A DNA stretch of 12,891 nucleotides from an uncultured Coriobacteriaceae bacterium (GTDB lineage: Bacteria; Actinomycetota; Coriobacteriia; Coriobacteriales; Eggerthellaceae). A model generated the notes under the pieces. That model was not told where the DNA came from and ran no database searches. It was given only the letters and a program-made list of their open reading frames with translations. The stretch is taken from NCBI GenBank assembly GCA_902767025.1, contig CACXFZ010000161.1, forward strand, positions 1 through 12,891, read 5' to 3'. The position numbers and the translations under genes were made by a program. How positions within the stretch are numbered: position 1 is the stretch's first letter; each line of letters opens with the position of its first letter. Positions 1 through 6,461 of this stretch are shown here, one piece after another.

Positions 1-18
1 ACTGCATAAACCTCTGCC

Positions 19-48
19 AAAACAAAGGAGCCCCATGTGGGGCTCCTT
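19..48 (-). terminator. Intrinsic terminator of nagB
   Basis: A perfect 10-bp stem (AAGGAGCCCC, 25-34, pairing with GGGGCTCCTT, 39-48) encloses a 4-nt loop. Read on the minus strand the stem is followed by TGTTTTGG, so the U-rich tail lies on the nagB side; on the plus strand the stem is followed by GCGGTCT with no T run. It begins 21 nt beyond the nagB stop codon. The geometry is that of a rho-independent terminator for the leftward transcript. Confidence 0.85.
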
Positions 49-69
49 GCGGTCTATGAACCTGGAATC

Positions 70-807
70 TTACAGCTTGTCCTTGATCTTGGAGCCGGCT
101 TCGGAATCCACGATGAACGTCACGTTGGGGTGCAGCTGCAGCACGGACGCAGGCACCTGTGGGACGACGGGCCCGAACAGCACGTCGTGCACGATCTGGG
201 CCTTGTCGGCGCCGTTGGCAACCACCAGGATCTGGCGGGCCTTCATGATGGTGCCGATGCCCATCGTGTACGCCTGGCGCGGCACGTCGTCAATGGAGTC
301 GAACAGGCGGCTGTTGGCCTGGATCGTGCTCTCGGTCAGGTCGACGATGTGCGTGTCAACGGGGAAGTAGTCGGCGGGCTCGTTGAAGCCGACGTGGCCG
401 TTGTGACCCAGACCCAGAAGCTGCAGGTCGACGCCACCGGCAGCTGCGATCATCTTCTCGTAGTCGGCGCATGCGGCGTCCGAATCGGGGTTCGAGCCAT
501 CGGGCACGTGCGTGGCGTTCTTGTCGATGTCGACATGGTCGAACAGGTTGGTGTTCATGAAGTAGCGGTAGCTCTGGTCGTGCGTGCCTTCGAGGCCGCG
601 GTACTCGTCAAGGTTGAACGAAGTGATGCCGGAGAAGGAGATGCTGCCTTCCTTGCAGTCCGACACAAGGTCGGCGTACAGGCCGATGGGCGTGGAACCG
701 GTGGCAAGACCGAGCACGCAGTTGGGATGGGCCTTGACCTGCGCAGCAATGACATCTGCCGCCTTGCGACTCATGTCCTCGTAGTCGGATGCGATGATGA
801 TGTTCAT
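70..807 (-). CDS. nagB: Glucosamine-6-phosphate deaminase (NagB)
   Basis: Cytoplasmic enzyme that converts glucosamine-6-phosphate to fructose-6-phosphate and ammonia, the step that sends amino-sugar carbon into glycolysis. The 245-residue protein shows the family landmarks: GLATGSTP at 33-40 (phosphate-binding loop), NLDEY at 65-69 (catalytic Asp of the LDEY motif) and LGLGHNGHVGFNEP at 131-144, holding the catalytic His138 and Glu143. Asn136 stands where E. coli NagB has Asp141; from family knowledge NGH at this place is common in the short Gram-positive form. The length fits that short form, without the longer C-terminus of the E. coli enzyme. The ATG start is preceded by GAAAGAGG about 5 nt upstream on the minus strand. 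It is transcribed alone, divergently from the ABC-F gene, and ends in an intrinsic terminator. No nagA or transporter lies within the window; the left flank is not visible. Assignment is firm. Confidence 0.96.
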   Translation of the reverse strand: MNIIIASDYEDMSRKAADVIAAQVKAHPNCVLGLATGSTPIGLYADLVSDCKEGSISFSGITSFNLDEYRGLEGTHDQSYRYFMNTNLFDHVDIDKNATHVPDGSNPDSDAACADYEKMIAAAGGVDLQLLGLGHNGHVGFNEPADYFPVDTHIVDLTESTIQANSRLFDSIDDVPRQAYTMGIGTIMKARQILVVANGADKAQIVHDVLFGPVVPQVPASVLQLHPNVTFIVDSEAGSKIKDKL

Positions 808-822
808 AGGTACCTCTTTCCT

Positions 823-841
823 ATACGGCTGAAAACCGTAT
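823..841. repeat. Inverted repeat in the nagB leader
   Basis: Perfect 6-bp inverted repeat, ATACGG (823-828) and CCGTAT (836-841), separated by 7 nt. On the minus strand it lies between the predicted nagB promoter (845-853) and the Shine-Dalgarno sequence, at about the predicted transcription start. It could be an operator for a regulator of nagB, or a hairpin at the very 5' end of the mRNA. It does not match the NagR/YvoA-type operator as I know it. The repeat is seen directly; its function is inferred. Confidence 0.5.
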
Positions 842-844
842 TGA

Positions 845-853
845 AATGTAGCA
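845..853 (-). promoter_or_regulatory. Predicted nagB promoter, extended -10
   Basis: On the minus strand this reads TGCTACATT, an extended -10 element (TGn followed by TACATT, 4 of 6 matches to TATAAT). No convincing -35 hexamer lies 16-18 bp upstream. Transcription would begin near 838-839, giving a leader of about 31 nt that carries the 823-841 palindrome and the ribosome binding site. Confidence 0.4.
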
Positions 854-888
854 CGAAAATGGGCTCTCTCCGAAAATCGCTAACATAT

Positions 889-897
889 TGGTAACAT
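889..897 (+). promoter_or_regulatory. Predicted promoter of the ABC-F gene, extended -10
   Basis: TGGTAACAT fits TGn plus TAACAT (4 of 6 to TATAAT). No good -35 is visible. Transcription would begin near 904, about 35 nt before the GTG at 939. This argues against the in-frame TTG at 888 as a start, because it would lie upstream of the transcript. Confidence 0.4.
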
Positions 898-912
898 GCA
901 ACATTGCAACAT
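897..912. repeat. Tandem 8-bp direct repeat TGCAACAT x2
   Basis: Two perfect, directly abutting copies of TGCAACAT (897-904 and 905-912), preceded by a near copy, GGTAACAT (890-897). The array runs from the predicted -10 element across the predicted transcription start of the ABC-F gene. It may be a regulator-binding site or chance; the sequence alone does not decide. Confidence 0.5.
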
Positions 913-938
913 CGACCAGGCAAGGAGTTCGTCGTCAC

Positions 939-3002
939 GTGATCGTCCAACTCGATCGCATATCCAAGGCATTTGGGCAGCAGCAGCTGTTCTCGCACGT
1001 GTCGTTCAAGCTCGAGGCGGGGCAGCGCCTGGCGCTCGTGGGCCCCAACGGCGCCGGGAAGACCACCTTGCTGAACATCCTGGAGGGCAGGGAAGACGCC
1101 GACGAGGGCAGCATCGTGTACGCCAAGGGCGTCACATGCGGCTACCTCGAGCAAGAGGCGATAGAGATGCAGGACAGACCCGTCTTCGACGAGGTCATGG
1201 CCAGCCAGTCCGAAGTGCTCGCCGCAGAGCACCGCCTGAAGCAGCTCGAGGAATCGCTAGGCGCCAACCCCACCGAAGAGGCGCTGAAGGCTTGCGGGCA
1301 GGCACGCGACGAGTTCGAGGCTCTGGGCGGCTACACCATCGAATCGACCGTGCGCAGCGTGCTGTTCGGCTTAGGGTTCGGCGAGCAGGACATGCAGCGC
1401 AGCACGAGCGAGTACTCCGGGGGCTGGCAGATGCGCATTGCCCTGGCGCGACTGCTGGTGCGCAACCCCGACCTGCTGATGCTCGACGAGCCCACCAACC
1501 ACCTCGATTTGGAAAGCGTCAAGTGGCTCGAAGGCTTCCTGAAGGCCTACGACGGCACCGTTATCGTTGTCAGCCACGACAGGGCGTTCATGGACAACAT
1601 GGTGGATTGCGTCGCCGAGATCGACCTGGGCGAGCTGCGCCTGTACAAGGGGAACTACTCGTCGTACCTGAAGCAGCGCGAAGAGCGCATCCGCTTGCTC
1701 GAAGAGGCGGCCGCACAGCAGGCGAGCGAAATCGAGCACATGGAGGCCTTCATCGAGCGGTTCCGCTACAAGGCCACGAAGGCCAAGCAGGTGCAGGACC
1801 GCGTGCGCAAGCTCGAGAAGATGGAGCGCATCGTCGTTCCCGAGCTGGCCAAGAAGGTCCACTTCAACTTCAAGCAGCCGCCGCGCACCGGCGACGAGGT
1901 CGTCAAGATCCAGCACGTGAGCAAGTCGTTTGGTGACAACCACGTCTACGAGGATTTCAGCCTGAACATGTACCGCGGCGACAAGATCGCGCTCGTGGGA
2001 CCCAACGGTGCGGGCAAGTCGACCCTGATGAAGATGGTCGCAGGCGTGCTCGAGCCGGACGCGGGCGAGATACAGCTGGGCGTGAACGTGGAGCGCTCCT
2101 ATTTCGCGCAGCACCAGCTCGAACAGCTCAACACCGCCAACACGGTGTTCCAGGAACTGGATGGCGTGGCACCCGGCTGGACCATTTCGCAGGTGCGCAC
2201 GCTGCTGGGTGCGTTCCTGTTCGGCGAGGAAGACGTCGACAAGCGCATATCGGTGCTCTCGGGCGGCGAGAAGTGCCGGCTGGCCCTGGCGAAGATGCTG
2301 GTGGCGCCCACGCCGCTGCTCTGCCTGGACGAGCCGACGAATCACCTGGACATCCAGAGCGCCGATGTGCTCGAGCAGGCGCTGCAGGCCTTCGAGGGTA
2401 ACATCCTGCTGATCACGCACGACCGCCATCTGATATCGAGCGTGGCCAACAAGATCCTGGAGATCAAGCCCGGCAAGGCCACGATGTACGACGGCGACTA
2501 CGACTACTACCTGTTCAAAAGCGAGCAGATGGGCTCTAGCGAAACCGACAAGATGTCCGACGCCAAGCCGGCGAACAAACCATCGTCGTCTGTCACCGTG
2601 CGGTCGCATCGCCGTGCGCAACAGCCTTCTTCTGCGCAGGCGCAGTCTGCGAAACCTGCGATGGAGCTAACCGCACCGCGCGGCAGCGCCCCCAAGACCA
2701 AGGAGCAGAAGCGCCGGGAGGCGCAGGCCAGAAACCGCGCCTATGCGGCCCTGAAGAGCCACCGCAAGCGCATACAGGAGCTCGACGAGTTGATGGAGCG
2801 CGACCAGAAGCGCTTGGACGAGGTGCTGGCTCTTCTGGCAGACCCCGATTTCTACACCAACGAGGACAACACCAGCGATGTGATCGCCGAGCATTCCATG
2901 CTGAAAGCGCTCATGAAGACGTCCGAAGAGGAGTGGTTCAAGCTCACCGAGGAGCTCGAGGCGGAAATGGCGCGCCAGCAGGAGCTTCACGAGCAGGGCT
3001 AG
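939..3002 (+). CDS. ABC-F family ATPase (YdiF/Uup-like)
   Basis: Soluble ABC protein with two ATPase domains and no membrane segments. Members of this family bind the ribosomal E site and act on the P-site tRNA. NBD1: Walker A GPNGAGKT 35-42, signature YSGGWQMR 159-166, Walker B with DEPTNHLD 183-190, switch His213. The helical linker at about 240-315 contains RFRYKATKAKQVQDR, a hallmark of the YdiF branch. NBD2: Walker A GPNGAGKS 354-361, LSGGEK 440-445, DEPTNHLD 464-471, His494. A Ser/Ala/Pro-rich tether at about 532-588 leads to a charged C-terminal coiled coil (about 588-685). I chose GTG 939 (687 aa) because AAGGAG at 922-927 precedes it (11-nt spacing, slightly long) and because ABC-F proteins normally start just before the strand ending in ISKAFG. 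Single-gene unit divergent from nagB. The linker looks housekeeping rather than antibiotic-resistance type, but that is inference. Confidence 0.93.
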   Translation: MIVQLDRISKAFGQQQLFSHVSFKLEAGQRLALVGPNGAGKTTLLNILEGREDADEGSIVYAKGVTCGYLEQEAIEMQDRPVFDEVMASQSEVLAAEHRLKQLEESLGANPTEEALKACGQARDEFEALGGYTIESTVRSVLFGLGFGEQDMQRSTSEYSGGWQMRIALARLLVRNPDLLMLDEPTNHLDLESVKWLEGFLKAYDGTVIVVSHDRAFMDNMVDCVAEIDLGELRLYKGNYSSYLKQREERIRLLEEAAAQQASEIEHMEAFIERFRYKATKAKQVQDRVRKLEKMERIVVPELAKKVHFNFKQPPRTGDEVVKIQHVSKSFGDNHVYEDFSLNMYRGDKIALVGPNGAGKSTLMKMVAGVLEPDAGEIQLGVNVERSYFAQHQLEQLNTANTVFQELDGVAPGWTISQVRTLLGAFLFGEEDVDKRISVLSGGEKCRLALAKMLVAPTPLLCLDEPTNHLDIQSADVLEQALQAFEGNILLITHDRHLISSVANKILEIKPGKATMYDGDYDYYLFKSEQMGSSETDKMSDAKPANKPSSSVTVRSHRRAQQPSSAQAQSAKPAMELTAPRGSAPKTKEQKRREAQARNRAYAALKSHRKRIQELDELMERDQKRLDEVLALLADPDFYTNEDNTSDVIAEHSMLKALMKTSEEEWFKLTEELEAEMARQQELHEQG

Positions 3003-3014
3003 GTTGTGAAGTCT

Positions 3015-3038
3015 TGCGCGAAACCTGGTTTGCGCGCA
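3015..3038 (+). other. Stem-loop between the ABC-F and protease genes
   Basis: TGCGCG (3015-3020) pairs with CGCGCA (3033-3038). Inside, AAAC (3021-3024) can pair with GTTT (3028-3031) around a CTG loop, leaving one bulged G. It starts 13 nt after the ABC-F stop. There is no U run after the stem, so it is not a standard intrinsic terminator; it may be a weak or factor-assisted terminator or an RNA-end stabiliser. Confidence 0.35.
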
Positions 3039-3060
3039 TCATCTAGCGCCGCACCTTGGT

Positions 3061-3066
3061 TATACT
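3061..3066 (+). promoter_or_regulatory. Predicted promoter -10 of the protease operon
   Basis: TATACT matches TATAAT at five of six positions and is preceded by TTGGT. I see no good -35. Transcription would start near 3073, only a few bases before the ATG at 3077, so the mRNA would have almost no leader. Confidence 0.45.
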
Positions 3067-3076
3067 TCTGTTCATT

Positions 3077-3760
3077 ATGAGCCAAGAACTTATTGCCTAT
3101 TACATCTGCAGCATCCTCAGCTTCGTGCCGGCTATCGTGCTCCATGAAGTCAGCCACGGCTACGCGGCCTACAAGCTGGGCGACCCCACCGCCAAGAAGG
3201 CAGGGCGCCTGACGCTCAACCCGCTTGCGCACGTGGACTTGTTCGGCACCATCATCCTGCCTGTCATGCTGATGCTGGCGCATGCCCCCGTGTTCGGGTA
3301 CGCCAAGCCCGTGCCCTACAACCCGCAGTACTTCGAGGACAAGCGCAAGGGGGACGTGATCGTGGGGCTCGCGGGCCCTGCCGCCAACCTCGTGCAGGCG
3401 ATTTTAGGATCCGCCGTCGCCTGGGCGCTTTACGGCGCGGCACCCCAGCTGATGGCGTCGAACGAGATCTTCGCGTACTTCTACGGGCTGTTCCTGCCCC
3501 TGTACGTGCTCATCAACCTGTATTTGATGTTCTTCAACCTGCTGCCGATTCCGCCGCTTGACGGGTCGTGCATCTTCGCGTTCTTCTTCCCCGAAGACAA
3601 GATGGACATCTACTACAGGATCGAGCAGTACGCCATGCCTGTGCTGCTGCTTCTCCTGTTCGTGGTTCCGTACCTGTTCCCGGTAAGCCCCATATCGATC
3701 TACATGGACGCGACAGCCGGAAACCTGGCGAACCTGATGTTCCCTTACAACATTTCCTAG
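3077..3760 (+). CDS. M50 site-2 protease family protein
   Basis: Intramembrane zinc metalloprotease, 227 residues, all of it membrane core with no PDZ or CBS domain. The zinc site is HEVSH (23-27) in the first hydrophobic segment, with the third ligand in NLLPIPPLDG (154-163, Asp162). Other family features are NPLAHVDLFGTIILP (48-62), GYAKPVP (74-80) and GLAGPAANL (97-105). Hydrophobic segments lie at about 6-24, 55-70, 95-120, 132-158 and 186-204. I chose ATG 3077; the in-frame TTG at 3056 lies before the predicted -10 box and would add residues the family does not need. No Shine-Dalgarno sequence precedes the ATG, consistent with leaderless translation. It is first in a run with trpS, scpA, scpB and rluB, an order I know from Gram-positive genomes. 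Substrate unknown. Codon 110 is TTA, rare in this window. Confidence 0.92.
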   Translation: MSQELIAYYICSILSFVPAIVLHEVSHGYAAYKLGDPTAKKAGRLTLNPLAHVDLFGTIILPVMLMLAHAPVFGYAKPVPYNPQYFEDKRKGDVIVGLAGPAANLVQAILGSAVAWALYGAAPQLMASNEIFAYFYGLFLPLYVLINLYLMFFNLLPIPPLDGSCIFAFFFPEDKMDIYYRIEQYAMPVLLLLLFVVPYLFPVSPISIYMDATAGNLANLMFPYNIS

Positions 3761-3774
3761 AGTCATGACCAAGC

Positions 3775-3780
3775 AAGGAG
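3775..3780 (+). promoter_or_regulatory. Ribosome binding site fixing the trpS start
   Basis: AAGGAG lies 8 nt before the ATG at 3789. An in-frame ATG at 3765 precedes this site and has no Shine-Dalgarno sequence of its own, so 3789 is the better start. Confidence 0.8.
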
Positions 3781-3788
3781 TTGTTCCG

Positions 3789-4901
3789 ATGGCCGAAGAA
3801 ACCGAGGACCGCAAACCGCAGATAATCCTGACAGGCGACCGCCCGACCGGACGCCTGCATCTGGGTCACTACGTCGGGTCCCTGCGTCAGCGCGTGGTGC
3901 TGCAGGATTCCGGCGACTACGACCGCGTGTTCATCATGATCGCCGACGCGCAGGCGCTCACCGACAACGCCGACAACCCCGAAAAGGTGCGCCAGAACAT
4001 CCTGGAAGTGGCGCTGGACTACTTCTCGTGCGGCATCGACCCGGAAAAGACCTGCGTGTTCATCCAGAGCCAGGTGCCCGAGTTGTTCGAGCTCACCGCC
4101 TACTACATGAACCTGGTGACCGTTGCCCGCGTGCAGCGCAACCCCACGGTCAAGACCGAAATCCAGATGCGCGGATTCAACGCCGACATCCCCGTGGGAT
4201 TCTTCACCTATCCCATCAGCCAGGCGGCCGACATCACGGCCTTCGACGCCACGGTCGTGCCCGTGGGCGAAGACCAGCTGCCGATGATCGAGCAGACGCG
4301 CGAGATCGTGCGCAAGTTCAACGCCACCTATGGGGAAGTGCTGGTGGAACCTGAGCCGCTGGTGCCCCAGGGCGAGGCGTCGAAGCGCCTGCCGGGCGTC
4401 GACGGCCAGGCGAAGATGAGCAAGTCGCTGGGCAACGCGATCTACCTTGCCGACACGCCCGAGGAGATTTCCAAGAAGATCCGCAGCATGTACACCGATC
4501 CCGGCCATGTCCATCTGGAAGACCCCGGCAAGATCGAGGGAAACACGGTGTTCACCTACCTGGACGCCTTCTGCGAGGACAGGCACTTCGCCCAGTACTG
4601 GCCCGACTACCAGAACCTCGACGAGCTCAAGGCCCACTACCAACGAGGCGGCCTGGGTGATGTGGCCTGCAAGAAGTTCCTGGGGCAGATCCTGGAAGAG
4701 ATCCTGGTGCCCATTAGGGAGCGCAGGAAGGAATTGGAAGCCGACATCCCCCGCATCTACCAGATCCTGGAAGAGGGGAGCAGGCAGGCGCGCAGCGCGG
4801 CGCAGGACACCCTCGCGCGCGTGAAGGGTGCCATGGCCATCGACTACTTCGCCGACGAGGAGCTCATCCGCTCGCAGGCAGACCGCTACGGGTCGCGATA
4901 G
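3789..4901 (+). CDS. trpS: Tryptophan--tRNA ligase
   Basis: Class I aminoacyl-tRNA synthetase that charges tRNA-Trp with tryptophan in the cytoplasm. The 370-residue protein has the HIGH-type motif HLGH at 24-27 within TGDRPTGRLHLGHYVGS and KMSKS at 209-213. The tryptophan pocket segment YPISQAADIT (141-150) carries Asp148, matching the Asp that recognises the indole NH in E. coli TrpRS, and PVGEDQ (158-163) follows. The opening ILTGDRPTGxLHLGHYVGS and the C-terminal ERYQRGGLGD-type segment resemble the Streptococcus-like branch of TrpRS rather than the E. coli/Bacillus branch. The start is set by AAGGAG 8 nt upstream. It begins 28 nt after the protease stop and ends 9 nt before scpA, so it is very likely co-transcribed. 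It uses no TTA, CTA or TCA codons. Confidence 0.97.
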   Translation: MAEETEDRKPQIILTGDRPTGRLHLGHYVGSLRQRVVLQDSGDYDRVFIMIADAQALTDNADNPEKVRQNILEVALDYFSCGIDPEKTCVFIQSQVPELFELTAYYMNLVTVARVQRNPTVKTEIQMRGFNADIPVGFFTYPISQAADITAFDATVVPVGEDQLPMIEQTREIVRKFNATYGEVLVEPEPLVPQGEASKRLPGVDGQAKMSKSLGNAIYLADTPEEISKKIRSMYTDPGHVHLEDPGKIEGNTVFTYLDAFCEDRHFAQYWPDYQNLDELKAHYQRGGLGDVACKKFLGQILEEILVPIRERRKELEADIPRIYQILEEGSRQARSAAQDTLARVKGAMAIDYFADEELIRSQADRYGSR

Positions 4902-4910
4902 GGACCGCCG

Positions 4911-5699
4911 ATGGCGTACCGCGTCCGCATAGAGAGCTTCGAGGGCCCCTTCGACCTGCTGCTGTACCTGGTGAGCAGGCACAAGGTGGACATCGGCGCC
5001 ATCTCGATCACCGAAATCGCCGACCAGTACCTCGAAGAAGTGTCGCGCATGCAGCTCGTCGACCTGGACGTTGCAAGCGACTTTCTGCTGGTGGCCTCGA
5101 CCTTGCTGGAAATCAAGGCCGCAAGCCTGATCCCGGCACCGCAGGACGACACCATCGCGGACATCGACCAGCTCGAACCGAACGAGGCACGCGACCTGCT
5201 GGTGCAGAGGCTGCTCACCTACAAGCAGTTCAAGAACGCGGCCGCCTCGCTGATGAGGCGCGGCGAGTCTGAAGGGCGGCTGCACATGCGCACCGCCGCA
5301 CCCGACCCCAGCCTGCTGACGCTGATGCCCGACTACCTGGAGGGCGTGACGCTCGACGAAATCGCCCGCATCTGCGCGACGGCGCTGGCCCGCAGGGACC
5401 CCTTCCTGCTCGAGAGCTCGCATATCGCCGCCAAACCGATACCGGTCGAAGACCACATCCGCTCGATCCATGCGCGCATCAAGACCGACAAGAAGGTCAA
5501 TTTCAGCGAGTTGATCGAAGGGGCTACGCAGCCCGCCTTGATCGTCGTCACGTTCCTGGCGGTGCTCGAGCTGTACAAGCGCGGCATGGTGCACGCGCGC
5601 CAGCCCGAGCCGTTTTCGGATATCGAAGTCGAGTTCGTCGAGGGGAGCGGGGAACTGTTCCTGGACGACGACGAGCTCGATTACGGGATGGAGGAATAG
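4911..5699 (+). CDS. scpA: Segregation and condensation protein A (ScpA kleisin)
   Basis: Kleisin subunit of the SMC-ScpA-ScpB condensin, bridging the heads of SMC and binding a ScpB dimer to organise and segregate the chromosome. The 262-residue protein begins with the classic kleisin N-terminus, IESFEGPFDLLLYLV (7-21), which contacts the SMC neck. A helical region carries YKQFKNAA (104-111). The C-terminal winged helix, VVTFLAVLELYKRGMV (212-227), contacts the SMC cap. The end is acidic (EFVEGSGELFLDDDELDYGMEE, 241-262 in part). AGGGA at 4900-4904, overlapping the trpS stop, is 6 nt before the ATG. The stop codon abuts the scpB ATG with no gap, so the two subunits are probably translationally coupled. 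The smc gene is not in this window. Confidence 0.96.
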   Translation: MAYRVRIESFEGPFDLLLYLVSRHKVDIGAISITEIADQYLEEVSRMQLVDLDVASDFLLVASTLLEIKAASLIPAPQDDTIADIDQLEPNEARDLLVQRLLTYKQFKNAAASLMRRGESEGRLHMRTAAPDPSLLTLMPDYLEGVTLDEIARICATALARRDPFLLESSHIAAKPIPVEDHIRSIHARIKTDKKVNFSELIEGATQPALIVVTFLAVLELYKRGMVHARQPEPFSDIEVEFVEGSGELFLDDDELDYGMEE

Positions 5700-6461
5700 A
5701 TGTTCCAGGGAATCGAAGCAGAGCAGCTGCCGCAGGCGATCGAAGCCATGCTCTTCGTGACCGACGAGCCGGTGCCCACCGAGCAGCTGGCCGAGATGCT
5801 CCAATGCAACGTCGCCGAAGTGCGCACTGCCTGCAAGGACCTGGCCGCACAGCTCTCCGATGCCGATCGGGGCATCCAGCTGCGCGAGGTCGCGGGCGGC
5901 TGGAGGCTGTGCACGCATCCGAAGTACCACGAACTGCTCGAGAACTACGTGATGTCGTGGGACACCAGGCGCCTGTCGCAGGCGGCGCTCGAGGTGCTCG
6001 CCATCATCGCCTACGCCCAGCCCGTCACGCGCTCGGGCATCGCCGAAGTGCGCGGCGTCAACTCCGACAGCTCGATCGGCTCCCTGCTGGAAAAGGGCCT
6101 GATACGCGAGGCCGGCGTCGAGGAATCGCCCGGCAACCCCATCCTGCTTGCCACCACCAAGAAGTTCCTGGAGAAGTTCGGTCTGCGCTCGCTCGACGAC
6201 CTGCCCGACATCGCCACATTCGCACCGGACGAGGAAACGCGCACGTTCATCACCCAGCGTCTGAGCGCGACGCGCAGCGTGGCCCTGGAGCAGGAGAGCA
6301 TCGACTTCGGCAACGAGCAGCGCGAGGAGTTCAGCATCGACGACAAGGGCAGGCTCGACGAGGCCATGAACACGATGATGAACAACGCGCTGGCCGCAGC
6401 AGCGGGCGCGGTCGAGAAGATCGACTTCGACGACCTGGAATTCGAAGACCTGGATGACTGA
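5700..6461 (+). CDS. scpB: Segregation and condensation protein B (ScpB)
   Basis: Second non-SMC condensin subunit; it forms a dimer of winged-helix domains that clasps the ScpA linker. The N-terminal winged helix begins QAIEAMLFVTDEPV (12-25). The second winged helix contains LSQAALEVLAIIAYAQPVTR (92-111), followed by IAEVRGVNSD (114-123), the family's strongest signature, and LEKFGLRSLDDLPD (157-170). At 253 residues it is roughly 50 longer than a typical ScpB. The extra part, about 175-253, ends in an acidic segment (IDFDDLEFEDLDD). GGAGGAA at 5690-5696, inside the end of scpA, is a strong ribosome binding site. The gene overlaps rluB by 8 nt. Confidence 0.95.
   Translation: MFQGIEAEQLPQAIEAMLFVTDEPVPTEQLAEMLQCNVAEVRTACKDLAAQLSDADRGIQLREVAGGWRLCTHPKYHELLENYVMSWDTRRLSQAALEVLAIIAYAQPVTRSGIAEVRGVNSDSSIGSLLEKGLIREAGVEESPGNPILLATTKKFLEKFGLRSLDDLPDIATFAPDEETRTFITQRLSATRSVALEQESIDFGNEQREEFSIDDKGRLDEAMNTMMNNALAAAAGAVEKIDFDDLEFEDLDD

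Noticed and set aside
37..894. Plus-strand open frame opposite nagB
   Set aside because: It is the shadow of nagB; the nagB protein has all catalytic motifs, a ribosome binding site and a terminator, and the opposite frame has none.
888..938. TTG 888 as start of the ABC-F gene
   Set aside because: It overlaps the predicted -10 box and would add 17 residues not expected before the first strand of the ATPase domain; GTG 939 has an AAGGAG upstream.
1371..2621. Long minus-strand frame inside the ABC-F gene
   Set aside because: Antisense to conserved ATPase domains, rich in His/Val/Arg as expected for the complement of GC-rich coding DNA, and without its own start signals.
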